From contig NZ_MAEW01000014.1 of assembly GCF_002013375.1 (NCBI RefSeq), positions 235,755 to 299,754 of the forward strand: a stretch of DNA of 64,000 nucleotides. The letters run 5' to 3'. Shown here piece by piece: positions 9,359 to 17,702 of the stretch. The position numbers and the translations under genes are program-made. Under the pieces are notes generated by a model. That model did no database searches. It saw nothing but the letters and a program-made list of their open reading frames with translations, and was not told the origin of the DNA. The stretch is from Mycobacterium sp. D16Q13. GTDB taxonomy: Bacteria; Actinomycetota; Actinomycetes; Mycobacteriales; Mycobacteriaceae. Position 1 is the first letter of the stretch. Every line of letters begins with the position of its first letter.

Positions 9359-10026
9359 TGGTGCTCGCGTCACAGCGGCGAGATGTGCTCAATCGCCGGG
9401 TTCGTCTTTTCGTCGCCGCCACCATCACCTACAACGTCATTGAGGCCGTCGTGGCCCTCTCGGAGGGTGCGCGAGTGTCCTCGACCGCGCTGATCGGTTT
9501 CGGCTTGGATTCTGTGATCGAAGTGTCATCGGCCGCGGCAGTGGCATGGCAATTCAGTGCCAAGGACCCGGAGGCTAGGGAGAAGACTGCTCTTCGCGTG
9601 ATCGCATTCTCGTTCTTTGCGCTGGCCGCCTATGTGGCGGTGGAATCGATCCGGGCGCTAGCGGGGTTCGGTGAGGCCAGGCATTCGACAATTGGGATCG
9701 CCTTGGCAGCAGTGAGTCTGGTGGTCATGCCAGTGCTGTCGTGGGCGCAACGCCGAGCGGGCCGCGAGCTGGGGTCTGCGTCTGCGGTGGCAGATTCCAA
9801 GCAGACGCTGCTGTGCACGTATCTGTCGGCGGTCGTGCTGGTGGGGCTGCTCGTCAACGCCCTCTTCGGGTGGTCCTGGGCCGACCCGATCGCGGCGTTG
9901 GTCATCGCGGCCATTGCGGTCCGCGAGGGGATGAATGCGTGGAAGGGCGAGTCCTGCTGTGCGCCACATATTCCCTCGGCATCGGTGCAGGCCGCTAGCG
10001 ACGAATGCGACTGCTGCCAGCGCTAG
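9358..10026 (+). CDS. Cation efflux transporter with Cys-rich tail
   Basis: A 222-residue membrane protein with about five to six hydrophobic helices, of the actinobacterial cation transporter family found beside ArsR sensors. Acidic membrane residues are in GFGLDSVIEV and ADSKQTLLC, rather than the HxxxD pairs of classical zinc CDFs. The C-terminal tail has GESCC and ECDCC clusters, suiting a thiophilic metal such as Cd or Pb. The ATG at 9358 shares a base with the cmtR stop; the listed longer start lies inside cmtR. Export of the metal sensed by CmtR is inferred from the coupling. Confidence 0.83.
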   Translation: MVLASQRRDVLNRRVRLFVAATITYNVIEAVVALSEGARVSSTALIGFGLDSVIEVSSAAAVAWQFSAKDPEAREKTALRVIAFSFFALAAYVAVESIRALAGFGEARHSTIGIALAAVSLVVMPVLSWAQRRAGRELGSASAVADSKQTLLCTYLSAVVLVGLLVNALFGWSWADPIAALVIAAIAVREGMNAWKGESCCAPHIPSASVQAASDECDCCQR

Positions 10027-10043
10027 CGCCACACATGGTCTAC

Positions 10044-10065
10044 TATCTGCGTATCAATGCAGATA
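10044..10065. promoter_or_regulatory. Likely KmtR-type operator
   Basis: Inverted repeat TATCTGC-N8-GCAGATA, 21 bp upstream of the kmtR-like ATG. It overlaps the expected promoter and fits autorepression. Confidence 0.55.
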
Positions 10066-10086
10066 TGCAGTAGAGGAGCGTTCGCC

Positions 10087-10473
10087 ATGGCGCAGGCAGA
10101 TCAGTCGCCATTGGGCGATGAACAGGTTGGGTTGATCGTCGAAGTCTTTCGGATGCTGGCCGATGCCACCCGTGTTCGAGTGCTGTGGGCACTCACCGGC
10201 GGTGAGCTGTCCGTCAATGAGCTGGCAGACCTAGTGGGCAAACCGGCGCCGTCGGTATCGCAGCATTTGGCCAAGCTGCGGATGGCCCGACTGGTGCGGA
10301 CCCGTCGTGACGGCACCACCGTCTACTACAGCCTGGAGAACGAGCATGTCGAGCAGCTGGTGACCGACGCGGTCTATAACGCTGAGCATGCCGGCCCGGG
10401 CATCCCGCCGCATCACCGCTCGGAGGCCTCGCTGCGGACCGTGGAAACCGCGAGAAGGGCTGGTAGGCAATGA
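10087..10473 (+). CDS. kmtR: KmtR-like Ni/Co-sensing ArsR-family repressor
   Basis: A 128-residue ArsR-family protein nearly matching M. tuberculosis KmtR across the HTH (KPAPSVSQHLAKLRMARLV) and the C-terminal region (NAEHAGPGIPPHHR), whose histidines form the Ni/Co site. It should repress until Ni(II) or Co(II) binds. ATG at 10087 follows a GAGGAG; an upstream ATG at 10057 would place the operator inside the gene. The stop overlaps the next ATG by 4 bp. In M. tuberculosis KmtR controls the CDF exporter Rv2025c at a distance; here sensor and exporter are adjacent. Confidence 0.9.
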   Translation: MAQADQSPLGDEQVGLIVEVFRMLADATRVRVLWALTGGELSVNELADLVGKPAPSVSQHLAKLRMARLVRTRRDGTTVYYSLENEHVEQLVTDAVYNAEHAGPGIPPHHRSEASLRTVETARRAGRQ

Positions 10474-11459
10474 GTCATACCCGCAAGGAAGTGACTCATC
10501 ACGACCACGACCACGACCACGCGGCCGGTCTGCGGGGAATGCTCGCGGAGATCGTGTCCCCGCACAGCCATGATGCCTCCGACAGCATCGACGACGCGCT
10601 CAGCTCCAGCGCAGCGGGGACCCGGGCCGTCAAGATCAGCCTGGTAGCACTGCTGCTGACGGCCGCGTTTCAGGTGGTGATCGTGGTCGTGTCCGGCTCC
10701 GTTGCGCTGGCGGCCGATACCATCCACAACTTCTCCGATGCGCTCACGGCGATCCCGCTGTGGATAGCTTTTGGACTCGGAACCCGCGCGGCGACGAGGC
10801 GATACACCTACGGGTTCGGGCGGGCCGAGGATCTGGCCGGCTTGTTCGTCGTATCGATGATCGCCTTGTCGGCCGTGGTGGCGGGTTATGAGGCAGTGAT
10901 GCGCCTGATGCATCCCGTGCAGATCGGACAACTGGGGTGGGTGGCGACGGCGGGTGTCGTCGGCTTTGTCGGCAACGAGCTCGTCGCCCTCTACCGGATC
11001 CGGGTGGGGCGCCGGATCGGCTCGGCGGCACTTGTGGCCGACGGCCTGCATGCACGTACCGACGGGTTCACCTCGCTGGCCGTGGTGCTGGGCGTCGCGG
11101 GCGTCGCCTTGGGATATCCCTTGGCGGACCCGATCATTGGGCTGGTGATTACCCTCGCGATTCTCGCGGTGCTGCGCACCGCGGTCCGGGATGTGTTCCG
11201 GAGGTTGATGGACGGGGTGGATCCTGCGTTGGTGGACGCCGCTGAAACAGCACTGGTGGCTCAGCCTGGTGTGCGGACGGTGCGCAGCGTGCGGTTGCGG
11301 TGGATCGGACATCGCCTCCATGCGGACGCCGAGCTCGACGTCGACCCCGACATCAGCCTCGCCGAGGCGCACCGCATCGCACACGTCGCCGAACACGAAC
11401 TGACTCATGCGGTGTCAAAACTCGATAGCGCTCTTATTCACGCGTACCCGGGGCACTGA
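10470..11459 (+). CDS. CDF-family Ni/Co (or Zn) exporter
   Basis: A 329-residue cation diffusion facilitator. A His-rich N-terminus (HHDHDHDH) is followed by six membrane helices carrying the two classical HxxxD sites, HNFSDALT and HARTDGFT, then a cytoplasmic C-terminal domain. It exports divalent metal in exchange for protons. Coupling to kmtR by a 4-bp overlap and similarity to Rv2025c point to nickel and cobalt. The last 26 bp overlap the tail of the convergent APC permease gene. Confidence 0.9.
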   Translation: MSHTRKEVTHHDHDHDHAAGLRGMLAEIVSPHSHDASDSIDDALSSSAAGTRAVKISLVALLLTAAFQVVIVVVSGSVALAADTIHNFSDALTAIPLWIAFGLGTRAATRRYTYGFGRAEDLAGLFVVSMIALSAVVAGYEAVMRLMHPVQIGQLGWVATAGVVGFVGNELVALYRIRVGRRIGSAALVADGLHARTDGFTSLAVVLGVAGVALGYPLADPIIGLVITLAILAVLRTAVRDVFRRLMDGVDPALVDAAETALVAQPGVRTVRSVRLRWIGHRLHADAELDVDPDISLAEAHRIAHVAEHELTHAVSKLDSALIHAYPGH

Positions 11460-12693
11460 GGCGACGGGCGACGTAGATGAGGATGCCTACCGCCAGTACT
11501 GCCGTGCCGGCGAGGACCGACGACCGCGGCAACGCGAGAGCAATCACGACACACCCGGTCAGGCCGAGTGCCGGAACAATCCTCGGTGGACGGCCCTCGG
11601 CAGGGGAGAGCGTCCACGCCGCCGCATTGGCCACCGCGTAGTACACCAGCACCGCGAAGGACGAGAATCCGATCGCGCCACGCAAGTCCGCGGTGGCCGC
11701 AAGGACCGAAACCACAAGACCAACAAGGAGTTCAGCGCGGTACGGCACGCCGTACTTGGGATGCACCGCCGCCAGGACGTGCGGCAGATGGCGATCGCGT
11801 GCCATCGCGAAGGTCGTGCGTGATACCCCGAGGATCAGTGCCAACAAGGAGCCCGTCGCCGCCACGATGGCTCCGATCCGCACCACCGGCTCCATCCACC
11901 GCACACCGGCGACGGTGACGGTATCCAGCAGCGGGGCCGCGGATGCGGCCAACCGTGATGGCCCCAGCGTGGTCAATGTCGCAACGGCGACAACGCCATA
12001 CACGACCAGTGCGATTGCCAACGCGATCGGGATGGCGCGGGGAATGGTGCGCGCGGGGTCGCGCACCTCCTCACCCAAAGTCGCGATGCGGGCATATCCG
12101 GCGAACGCGAAGAACAGCAGACCGGCGGCCTGCAACACCCCGACAATAGGCACGTCGGTGATATCGAGGGATGCGGCGTCGATACCGTCGGACCCAACCG
12201 CCGTGACGACAATCGCGGCCAGCACCGACAGCACGATCGCGACGATGACACGTGTCAGCCACGCCGACTTTTGCACTCCCGCATAGTTGATCGCGGTCAA
12301 GGCCACCACCGCCGCCACCGCGACGGCGTGCGCGTGGGCGGGCCACGCATAGAAGCCCACCGTCAGTGCCATGGCCGCGCATGACGCAGTTTTCCCAACC
12401 ACGAAGCCCCAACCAGCCAGATAACCCCAGAACTCGCCGAGACGCATCCGGCCGTAGACATACGTTCCACCGGAGGCGGGATACACCGCGGCGAGCCGAG
12501 CCGAAGATGTCGCATTGCAGAAGGCGATCACCGCGGCGACCGCCAAGCCCACGAGCAGGGCGGATCCGGCCGATTGCGCCGCGGGCGCCAAGGCCGCGAA
12601 GATTCCGGCGCCGAGCATCGAGCCCAGCCCGATCATGACGGCGTCGAATGTGCCCAGTTCCCGTCGAAGGGGGCCGGACGGGGCGCGGCTCAT
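11434..12693 (-). CDS. APC-family amino acid permease
   Basis: A 419-residue protein with about 12 hydrophobic segments. The first helix has the APC substrate loop [17 protein letters not shown], and family features continue through [20 protein letters not shown] near residue 215. It probably imports or exchanges an amino acid or polyamine. The start at 12693 (MSRAPSGP) is chosen because it precedes that first helix; the open frame upstream would be a low-complexity Arg/Gly extension lying in the UPF0060 gene. It overlaps the UPF0060 stop by 4 bp, so the two are co-transcribed. Confidence 0.87.
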   Translation of the reverse strand: MSRAPSGPLRRELGTFDAVMIGLGSMLGAGIFAALAPAAQSAGSALLVGLAVAAVIAFCNATSSARLAAVYPASGGTYVYGRMRLGEFWGYLAGWGFVVGKTASCAAMALTVGFYAWPAHAHAVAVAAVVALTAINYAGVQKSAWLTRVIVAIVLSVLAAIVVTAVGSDGIDAASLDITDVPIVGVLQAAGLLFFAFAGYARIATLGEEVRDPARTIPRAIPIALAIALVVYGVVAVATLTTLGPSRLAASAAPLLDTVTVAGVRWMEPVVRIGAIVAATGSLLALILGVSRTTFAMARDRHLPHVLAAVHPKYGVPYRAELLVGLVVSVLAATADLRGAIGFSSFAVLVYYAVANAAAWTLSPAEGRPPRIVPALGLTGCVVIALALPRSSVLAGTAVLAVGILIYVARRLSAPGTRE

Positions 12694-13025
12694 GCGTTCC
12701 GGGGCATGTACATGATGACCCCGACGCCGGCCACGCAGAGCAGCGCGCCTGCCACATCCCAGCGATCGGGGCGGAACCCGTCCATCGCCATCCCCCACAG
12801 CAGTGACCCGGCGACGAACACGCCGCCGTAGGCCGCCAATATTCGACCGAAGTGAGCGTCTGGCTGCAGGGTCGCCACGAATCCGTAGGCGCCCAGTGCG
12901 ATGACACCGAACCCCACCCACACCCAGCCGCGATGCTCGCGCACGCCCTGCCATACGAGCCAGGCGCCACCGATTTCCAAGACCGCGGCCGCCGCGAACA
13001 ACAGGATCGACTTTGCGACAGGCAT
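12690..13025 (-). CDS. UPF0060 (YnfA-type) small membrane protein
   Basis: A 111-residue protein with four transmembrane helices and UPF0060 signatures ([17 protein letters not shown] at the N-terminus, [18 protein letters not shown] in the middle). The fold resembles small multidrug resistance transporters, but the function of the family is unsettled. It is first in a two-gene operon with the APC permease. A long upstream frame on this strand in another phase is an artefact of high GC. Confidence 0.88.
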   Translation of the reverse strand: MPVAKSILLFAAAAVLEIGGAWLVWQGVREHRGWVWVGFGVIALGAYGFVATLQPDAHFGRILAAYGGVFVAGSLLWGMAMDGFRPDRWDVAGALLCVAGVGVIMYMPRNA

Positions 13026-13113
13026 GTGGGGAGCCTAATCGCCCCGATCGGACCCGGCGGGAGTGCGCGGCTCGTAGGATTTCGACTCGTTGTACTTCGG
13101 GGGAAGGAAAGTT

Positions 13114-13563
13114 GTGGCGATGTCATCAGCGTCGGTGGTTGTCGGTCTGTGGGTAGCTCTTTCGGAGAGAAACTGGAACGCCGTCACGGCATTTCTTGAC
13201 GACGACTGCATCTATCTGGACATGCCCGTGGGACCCACCGCTGCGGCATGCGGACCGGAGAACATCGTCAAACGTCTGAAGATCGGGCTCGAACCGCTGA
13301 AGGATTACGTGCACCATGACGGGCTGATCGTCGCCAATGGTGACGACGTGATGTACGAGCACTCCGAGACGTGGATCTGGAACACAGGGGAGTCGGCGCT
13401 ACTGCGTTTTGCCTCCGTCCTCAAGGTGGTCGACGGAAAGATCACGCTCTGGAAGGACTACTGGGACATGGGCGCACTGACGAACTTCGCTCCCGCATCG
13501 TGGTTGGAAGACTTGGCCAACGCTGACATGAGTTGGATGTACGACGCGACGGGAAAGGTCTGA
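13114..13563 (+). CDS. SnoaL / limonene-epoxide-hydrolase-like NTF2-fold protein
   Basis: About 149 residues. The NTF2 cone is recognised from VVGLWVALSERNWNAVTAFL at the start and VVDGKITLWKDYWDMGAL in the second half, with a DYWD segment typical of limonene-1,2-epoxide-hydrolase-like proteins. The role could be epoxide hydrolysis or lipid/steroid-like ligand binding; catalytic residues are not certain. GTG at 13114, five bases after GAAGGAAA, is taken as start; ATG at 13120 is a close alternative. It is monocistronic and convergent with the F420-type oxidoreductase. Confidence 0.78.
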   Translation: MAMSSASVVVGLWVALSERNWNAVTAFLDDDCIYLDMPVGPTAAACGPENIVKRLKIGLEPLKDYVHHDGLIVANGDDVMYEHSETWIWNTGESALLRFASVLKVVDGKITLWKDYWDMGALTNFAPASWLEDLANADMSWMYDATGKV

Positions 13564-13566
13564 GCC

Positions 13567-14001
13567 TTAGCCCAGCTTCTCGCCGTATACCCGCCCGACG
13601 GTGAGAGCCATCAGGACGCGTCGGTCCGAGACCATGACCGCGCGGTACTCCTCCCAGTCGGGATGTTCACCGGCCGCGCCGCGGTAGTAGTCGACAAGCG
13701 CTTCGACCTCGGGGCCGTGTGGGTCGGTACCCGGTCCGGTCAGGGATACGTCTCCCTCGGCCGTTGCCCAGGCCCGTCCGTCCGAGCTGGTGACCTCCAG
13801 CGCCGCTCGGGGGTCGCGGCGAAGATTGACGGTCTTGGCACGTCCATCGGTCATGGAGACGTAGATGACGCCTTTGTCCCGGTCGTAGAACGGGGTGACG
13901 GGGGAGAGCTGCGGTAGTCCGTTGGACTTGATGGTCGCCAGTACGCCGATGCGGCTGTCGGCGATGAGCGCATGCGGATCGAACTGCTGGACAGCATTCA
14001 T
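13567..14001 (-). CDS. Split-barrel F420/FMN-dependent oxidoreductase (Rv1155-like)
   Basis: A 144-residue member of the PPOX-like split beta-barrel family. The N-terminus (DSRIGVLATIKSNGLPQLSP), the phosphate-binding stretch RAKTVNLRRDPRAALEV and the end (YRAVMVSDRRVLMAL) closely follow M. tuberculosis Rv1155, which binds F420. It probably reduces small substrates with F420H2. Start at 14001 gives a standard N-terminus; an in-frame ATG at 14022 is possible, and no clear Shine-Dalgarno decides between them. Confidence 0.85.
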   Translation of the reverse strand: MNAVQQFDPHALIADSRIGVLATIKSNGLPQLSPVTPFYDRDKGVIYVSMTDGRAKTVNLRRDPRAALEVTSSDGRAWATAEGDVSLTGPGTDPHGPEVEALVDYYRGAAGEHPDWEEYRAVMVSDRRVLMALTVGRVYGEKLG

Positions 14002-14101
14002 ATGTGGACGAACCAGGTGCATCGGACGGGTATTCCGTGCGTTCGATGCGGAAGTTACTGTGAATGAAGGTTGACGTCGGCAACGCGACACGAGGTGAGA
14101 T

Positions 14102-14887
14102 GTGAAGGTTCACCATCTTAATTGCGGCACAATGGCATTCGGATTTGTTGACCACTGCCTACTGGTCGAGACGCCGGGTTCGGGGCTGGTACTGGTCGAC
14201 ACCGGTTTCGGTCTCGGCTGCGTCCAGAATCCACGATTGCTCGGATGGACACGGCACGCCATCGGGCCCGTCCTGCGGGAGGCAGAGACGGCGGTGCGGC
14301 AGATCGAGGCGCTTGGATATGACCCACTTGATGTGCGACACATTCTGCTCACCCATCTGGATTACGACCACACGGGTGGCCTCGCCGATTTTCCGTCGGC
14401 AACCGTGCACGTACACGGACCCGAACATCGCGCCAGCCAGCAGCCAACTATCGTCGATCGAATCCGTTATCGCACTGCACAATTGTGCGGTCACGGAGTC
14501 AACTGGCAGATCAACGAGCTCGACGGTGGCGAGCCATGGTTCGGTTTCCGTGCCGTCCGTGACCTTGACGGGCTGCCGCCGGAGATCCTGGTGGTTCCGC
14601 TCTACGGCCACACGCGAGGCCACGTCGGCGTCGCCATCGACACCGGAACCGGCTGGCTGCTGCATGCCGGCGACGCCTACACGGAGCCGCACGCGCTCGG
14701 TAGCGGCCCGTTGACCACCGCGAGCAGGGCAATGCACATGGTCACCGCGCATCCGAGTCACCCACGTGCTCAGCTGCAGATTATGCGGCGCCTCACCGAG
14801 CTCGTCGCCGATCATTCCGAGGACGTCACCGTGTTCTGCAGCCACGACAGCGCCGCGTTCGCACGGCTTGCTTCAGAAGTTGTCTGA
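14102..14887 (+). CDS. Metallo-beta-lactamase-fold hydrolase
   Basis: A 261-residue MBL-fold enzyme resembling lactonases of the AiiA/AttM type. The metal motif reads THLDYDHTGG near residue 83, so the second His of the usual HxHxDH is Asp. Further ligands are in VPLYGHTRGHVGVAI (His), LLHAGDAYTE (Asp) and FCSHDSAAF (C-terminal His). The altered motif may change metal choice or activity. A GTG start follows GAGGTGA. Quorum-quenching activity is only one option for this family. Confidence 0.82.
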   Translation: MKVHHLNCGTMAFGFVDHCLLVETPGSGLVLVDTGFGLGCVQNPRLLGWTRHAIGPVLREAETAVRQIEALGYDPLDVRHILLTHLDYDHTGGLADFPSATVHVHGPEHRASQQPTIVDRIRYRTAQLCGHGVNWQINELDGGEPWFGFRAVRDLDGLPPEILVVPLYGHTRGHVGVAIDTGTGWLLHAGDAYTEPHALGSGPLTTASRAMHMVTAHPSHPRAQLQIMRRLTELVADHSEDVTVFCSHDSAAFARLASEVV

Positions 14888-14901
14888 GTCTCGATCGGGG
14901 C

Positions 14902-15354
14902 CTAGACGACAGTGACCGTCCCGGTGCAGTGGGCGGTGTTTTCGTCGTTCCAGAAGAAGCCCGAACGGCCGCCGTAATCGGTGGTGATTTCCACCTGGCC
15001 GGGACCGGTGACGACATTGAAGATCGATGCTCCTGCCGTGCCCGAGCCGTCGCCGTGCGCTTCGCCGACAGCGCCCGTGGTCAGGTTGCGCCACTGGAAG
15101 TACGCCTGCTTGGGTCCGGCAAGACCGTCCGTGGCGTTCATGTTGAGCGTGCCGGGAATCAGGTCCCGACGTGCATCGGCTTGGCTCGCCTGCCAGGCGC
15201 TGACGCGCACGTCACCGTCGAAACAGAGCGCAACCTCGCCCGACGGTGCCGCCATGGCCAGCGGGCAGGAGGAAAGTCCCGCGCCCAGAACGGCGAGGGT
15301 GAGAGCGGCCGCACGGCCAACAGGTATCGAACGCATGCAGGGAGTATCGCCCAT
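14902..15354 (-). CDS. Secreted hypothetical protein
   Basis: A 150-residue protein with an N-terminal signal peptide: basic stretch, hydrophobic core AAALTLAVLGAGLSSCPL and an AMA-A cleavage site near residue 35. The mature part, rich in small beta-strands with a Cys near each end (LCFDGD and HCTGTV) that may pair, is not a family I recognise. The start at 15354 has a GAGGAC ribosome-binding site; an internal ATG at 15336 would shorten the signal peptide but has no such site. Confidence 0.7.
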   Translation of the reverse strand: MGDTPCMRSIPVGRAAALTLAVLGAGLSSCPLAMAAPSGEVALCFDGDVRVSAWQASQADARRDLIPGTLNMNATDGLAGPKQAYFQWRNLTTGAVGEAHGDGSGTAGASIFNVVTGPGQVEITTDYGGRSGFFWNDENTAHCTGTVTVV

Positions 15355-15392
15355 GTGTCCTCAATCTGGCCGACGTTTCCCTAGGCGGCGGT

Positions 15393-15971
15393 TCAGCCGA
15401 CGCCTAGCGCCGCGGAGATCAGGCGCCACAGCCGTTCGGTGATCTCGCCGGGCGCGGGGAGTGGGGTCAGTCGCAACTGCTGGGCAATCCCGTATCGAAT
15501 TCCGCCGATGATGAAGGCGCCTGCGCTGTCGGGGTTGATGTCTGCGGGCAACTGGCCCAACTTCTGGCCGCGGCGGATGTTCTTGGCGGCGTTATGGCTA
15601 ATGCGTTGCAGGTACGCCGCTTCCAGTTCGACCAGTTGGGGATCTAACGCGGCGCGGTTGAGCAGGATCGGGGCCAGCGGGTCGGCCACGTGATAGTCGA
15701 CAAACAGGCGGGTGCGTTCCAGCTCGTGGACGCGCCAGTCGGTGTTCAGGGCCAGATGCGTGTCGGAAATTGCCTGCACGAGACCCTCGTAGAACTCGTC
15801 GTAGATGACCGCGAGCAAGCCGCTTTTGGATCCGAAGTGATGGTAGAGAGCGCCGGTGCTGAGTCCGGCTCGACGGGTCAATCCGCTGAGATCCATGACT
15901 CCGCTGCCGCGGACGAGTTCATCACGGGCGGCGTCGATGAGCTGTTGACGTCCGATTGAGGGGCGTGCCAC
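15393..15971 (-). CDS. TetR-family regulator
   Basis: A 192-residue repressor with HTH GLTRRAGLSTGALYHHFGSK at about residues 30-50 and a generic all-helical ligand domain. GTG at 15971 is preferred; an upstream TTG at 15986 would lie within the operator. It is divergent from the phytanoyl-CoA dioxygenase gene with a perfect palindrome between them, so it most likely represses that gene and itself. The ligand cannot be read from sequence. Confidence 0.86.
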   Translation of the reverse strand: MARPSIGRQQLIDAARDELVRGSGVMDLSGLTRRAGLSTGALYHHFGSKSGLLAVIYDEFYEGLVQAISDTHLALNTDWRVHELERTRLFVDYHVADPLAPILLNRAALDPQLVELEAAYLQRISHNAAKNIRRGQKLGQLPADINPDSAGAFIIGGIRYGIAQQLRLTPLPAPGEITERLWRLISAALGVG

Positions 15972-15985
15972 TATGTGATCGTACA

Positions 15986-16006
15986 AAACATAATTACCTT
16001 ATGTTT
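15986..16006. promoter_or_regulatory. Perfect TetR operator palindrome
   Basis: Arms AAACATAA and TTATGTTT with a 5-base spacer lie between the divergent TetR gene and the dioxygenase gene, ending 10 bp upstream of the dioxygenase ATG and overlapping its Shine-Dalgarno by position. Length and placement suit a TetR dimer site. Confidence 0.75.
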
Positions 16007-16016
16007 AGGAGTGGCG

Positions 16017-16871
16017 ATGAGCGCGGAAGTGTCGTCGTTGGTGGATTTGAGCGGCGACCTGGCCGGAACTCATCGACGGACCGCGAGCAGCGGTGAGAGT
16101 GTCGATCCTGCTGTCGCCGACGCGGATTTGGCGGCGATGCGCCACGACGGCTACGTGATCTTGCCGGATCTGCTGACCGCTGACGAGCTCGTAGAGATCC
16201 GGGAAGCCGTTGCGCCGTTGCTGAATCTGCATGGCCGCAATGGATTTGAAGGGCATACCACTCAACGGGTGTACAGCGTGCTGAACAAGACGCGTGCGTG
16301 TGACCGGATCGCGGATCACCCGAGGGTCTTGGCCCTGCTGGATCGGCTTTTTCTGCCGAACTATCTGTTGTCGATGCTGCAGGTCATCAACATTCTGCCT
16401 GGCGAACAGGCGCAGATGCTGCACACCGACGACGGCTTCTATCCGATTCCGCGTCCCCGTGCCGGTCTTGGTGCGGCCACGATCTGGGCGATCGACGACT
16501 TTACCGCCGACAATGGTGCCACTGATGTCATTGCAGGCAGCCATCTTTGGGGTGACCGGCGGCCGCAGGACATCGAGCGTGAACCTGTGGTGATGACGGC
16601 GGGTTCCTGTGTGTTCTTCCCGGGCACGTTATGGCACGGCGGGGGAGCGAACCGATCTAATGCCGCACGGCTGGCTCTGACAGCTCAATACTGTGAGCCG
16701 TGGCTACGCCCGCAGGAGGCGTTCACCTTGTCGATGACCCGCGACACCGTGCGGGCGGTGTCTGAGGACATCCGCCGGATGCTGGGGTACAGCATCCATC
16801 CGCCGTTTATCGGCCAGGTCGACGGCATGCATCCCAAAAGACTGCTTGATCCTGGCGCCCCGTCGCTCTAG
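16017..16871 (+). CDS. Phytanoyl-CoA dioxygenase (PhyH) family protein
   Basis: A 284-residue Fe(II)/2-oxoglutarate-dependent oxygenase. The facial triad is visible as MLHTDDGFY (His-x-Asp) near residue 137 and GTLWHGGGANRS (distal His) near residue 206, with RLALTAQY giving the 2-oxoglutarate Arg. It would hydroxylate a lipid or secondary metabolite. ATG at 16017 follows AGGAG; the longer frame to 15975 crosses the operator. Probably controlled by the divergent TetR. Its stop overlaps the convergent deacetylase stop by 4 bp. Confidence 0.88.
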   Translation: MSAEVSSLVDLSGDLAGTHRRTASSGESVDPAVADADLAAMRHDGYVILPDLLTADELVEIREAVAPLLNLHGRNGFEGHTTQRVYSVLNKTRACDRIADHPRVLALLDRLFLPNYLLSMLQVINILPGEQAQMLHTDDGFYPIPRPRAGLGAATIWAIDDFTADNGATDVIAGSHLWGDRRPQDIEREPVVMTAGSCVFFPGTLWHGGGANRSNAARLALTAQYCEPWLRPQEAFTLSMTRDTVRAVSEDIRRMLGYSIHPPFIGQVDGMHPKRLLDPGAPSL

Positions 16872-17665
16872 CGCTGATAGACGTCGTTGAGTGTGACCGT
16901 ACGCAACTGCCGTTCCCCGATGACATCGAGCAGCTGGTGATAGACCGTGGTTACCGGTGGGTGGTTGAGGTGGCCGATGACAATTGCTTGCGGGTTGAAG
17001 TACTTGCGAGCCATGTCCACGATGTACCGCGGGGTGACTACTCCTGAGTCCGACAATGACCCGTACCAGAGTACCGGCGGCCCATACCCGAGCCCCTGAG
17101 TAACTGAATCAGTTGCGGCGCTGCGCTTTCCGTAGGGCGGGCGGAAGAACGGCGCTGGATCGACTCCGTAGGTGTTGGTCAAGAACTTGGTGTTGCGGGT
17201 GAGCTCGTCAGCGATCTTCTCGGCGGTCAGTGTCGTGAGATTCGGATGAGACCACGTGTGATTGCCCAGCTGGATCTGTCCGCTGTCGACGAGCGGGCGA
17301 AGCAGTGGGGCATTCTGCGTCCATCCCGCGTTCACACCATTGACGAAGTAGGTCAAGCGGATTCCGGTATCGCGCGCCAGCTGGGTGTACGCGGCGATGA
17401 CGTTCGCATCGGTGCCGTCGTCAAGGGTCAAGGCGAGTAGTCGCTGTCCGTCGGCGCGGGCCGGCAGAGCGGTCAACGCACCGCCGCCAGGCAATGGCAC
17501 CCGCGTCAGCCCACTGCTAGAAGCTCCAGCTGCCGTGCCGGGGTCTGCGGCCGCAACGGCTGATTCGATGGCTGAGGCAGCCACTGCGGCAGTGGCTGCC
17601 AACAAGGTCAAAAACCGGCGACGGTCGAGCACGACGCCAGGGTAGCGCCGGAACCTGGACATCAT
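16868..17665 (-). CDS. Secreted polysaccharide deacetylase (NodB family)
   Basis: A 265-residue protein with a Tat-like signal (DRRRFLTLLAATAAVAAS) and a NodB domain. Motif 1 is LTLDDGTD in place of the usual TFDDGPD but keeps both Asp residues; motif 2 is NHTWSHPNL with both metal His; motif 3 is FRPPYGKRS. It would remove acyl groups from an extracytoplasmic glycan such as peptidoglycan. The start may be either of the adjacent ATGs at 17665 and 17662. It is divergent from the DUF2127 gene. Confidence 0.87.
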   Translation of the reverse strand: MMSRFRRYPGVVLDRRRFLTLLAATAAVAASAIESAVAAADPGTAAGASSSGLTRVPLPGGGALTALPARADGQRLLALTLDDGTDANVIAAYTQLARDTGIRLTYFVNGVNAGWTQNAPLLRPLVDSGQIQLGNHTWSHPNLTTLTAEKIADELTRNTKFLTNTYGVDPAPFFRPPYGKRSAATDSVTQGLGYGPPVLWYGSLSDSGVVTPRYIVDMARKYFNPQAIVIGHLNHPPVTTVYHQLLDVIGERQLRTVTLNDVYQR

Positions 17666-17702
17666 GCGGTGTCGCAGGTGGTGTCGGGCTACCGTTTCTG
17701 TC

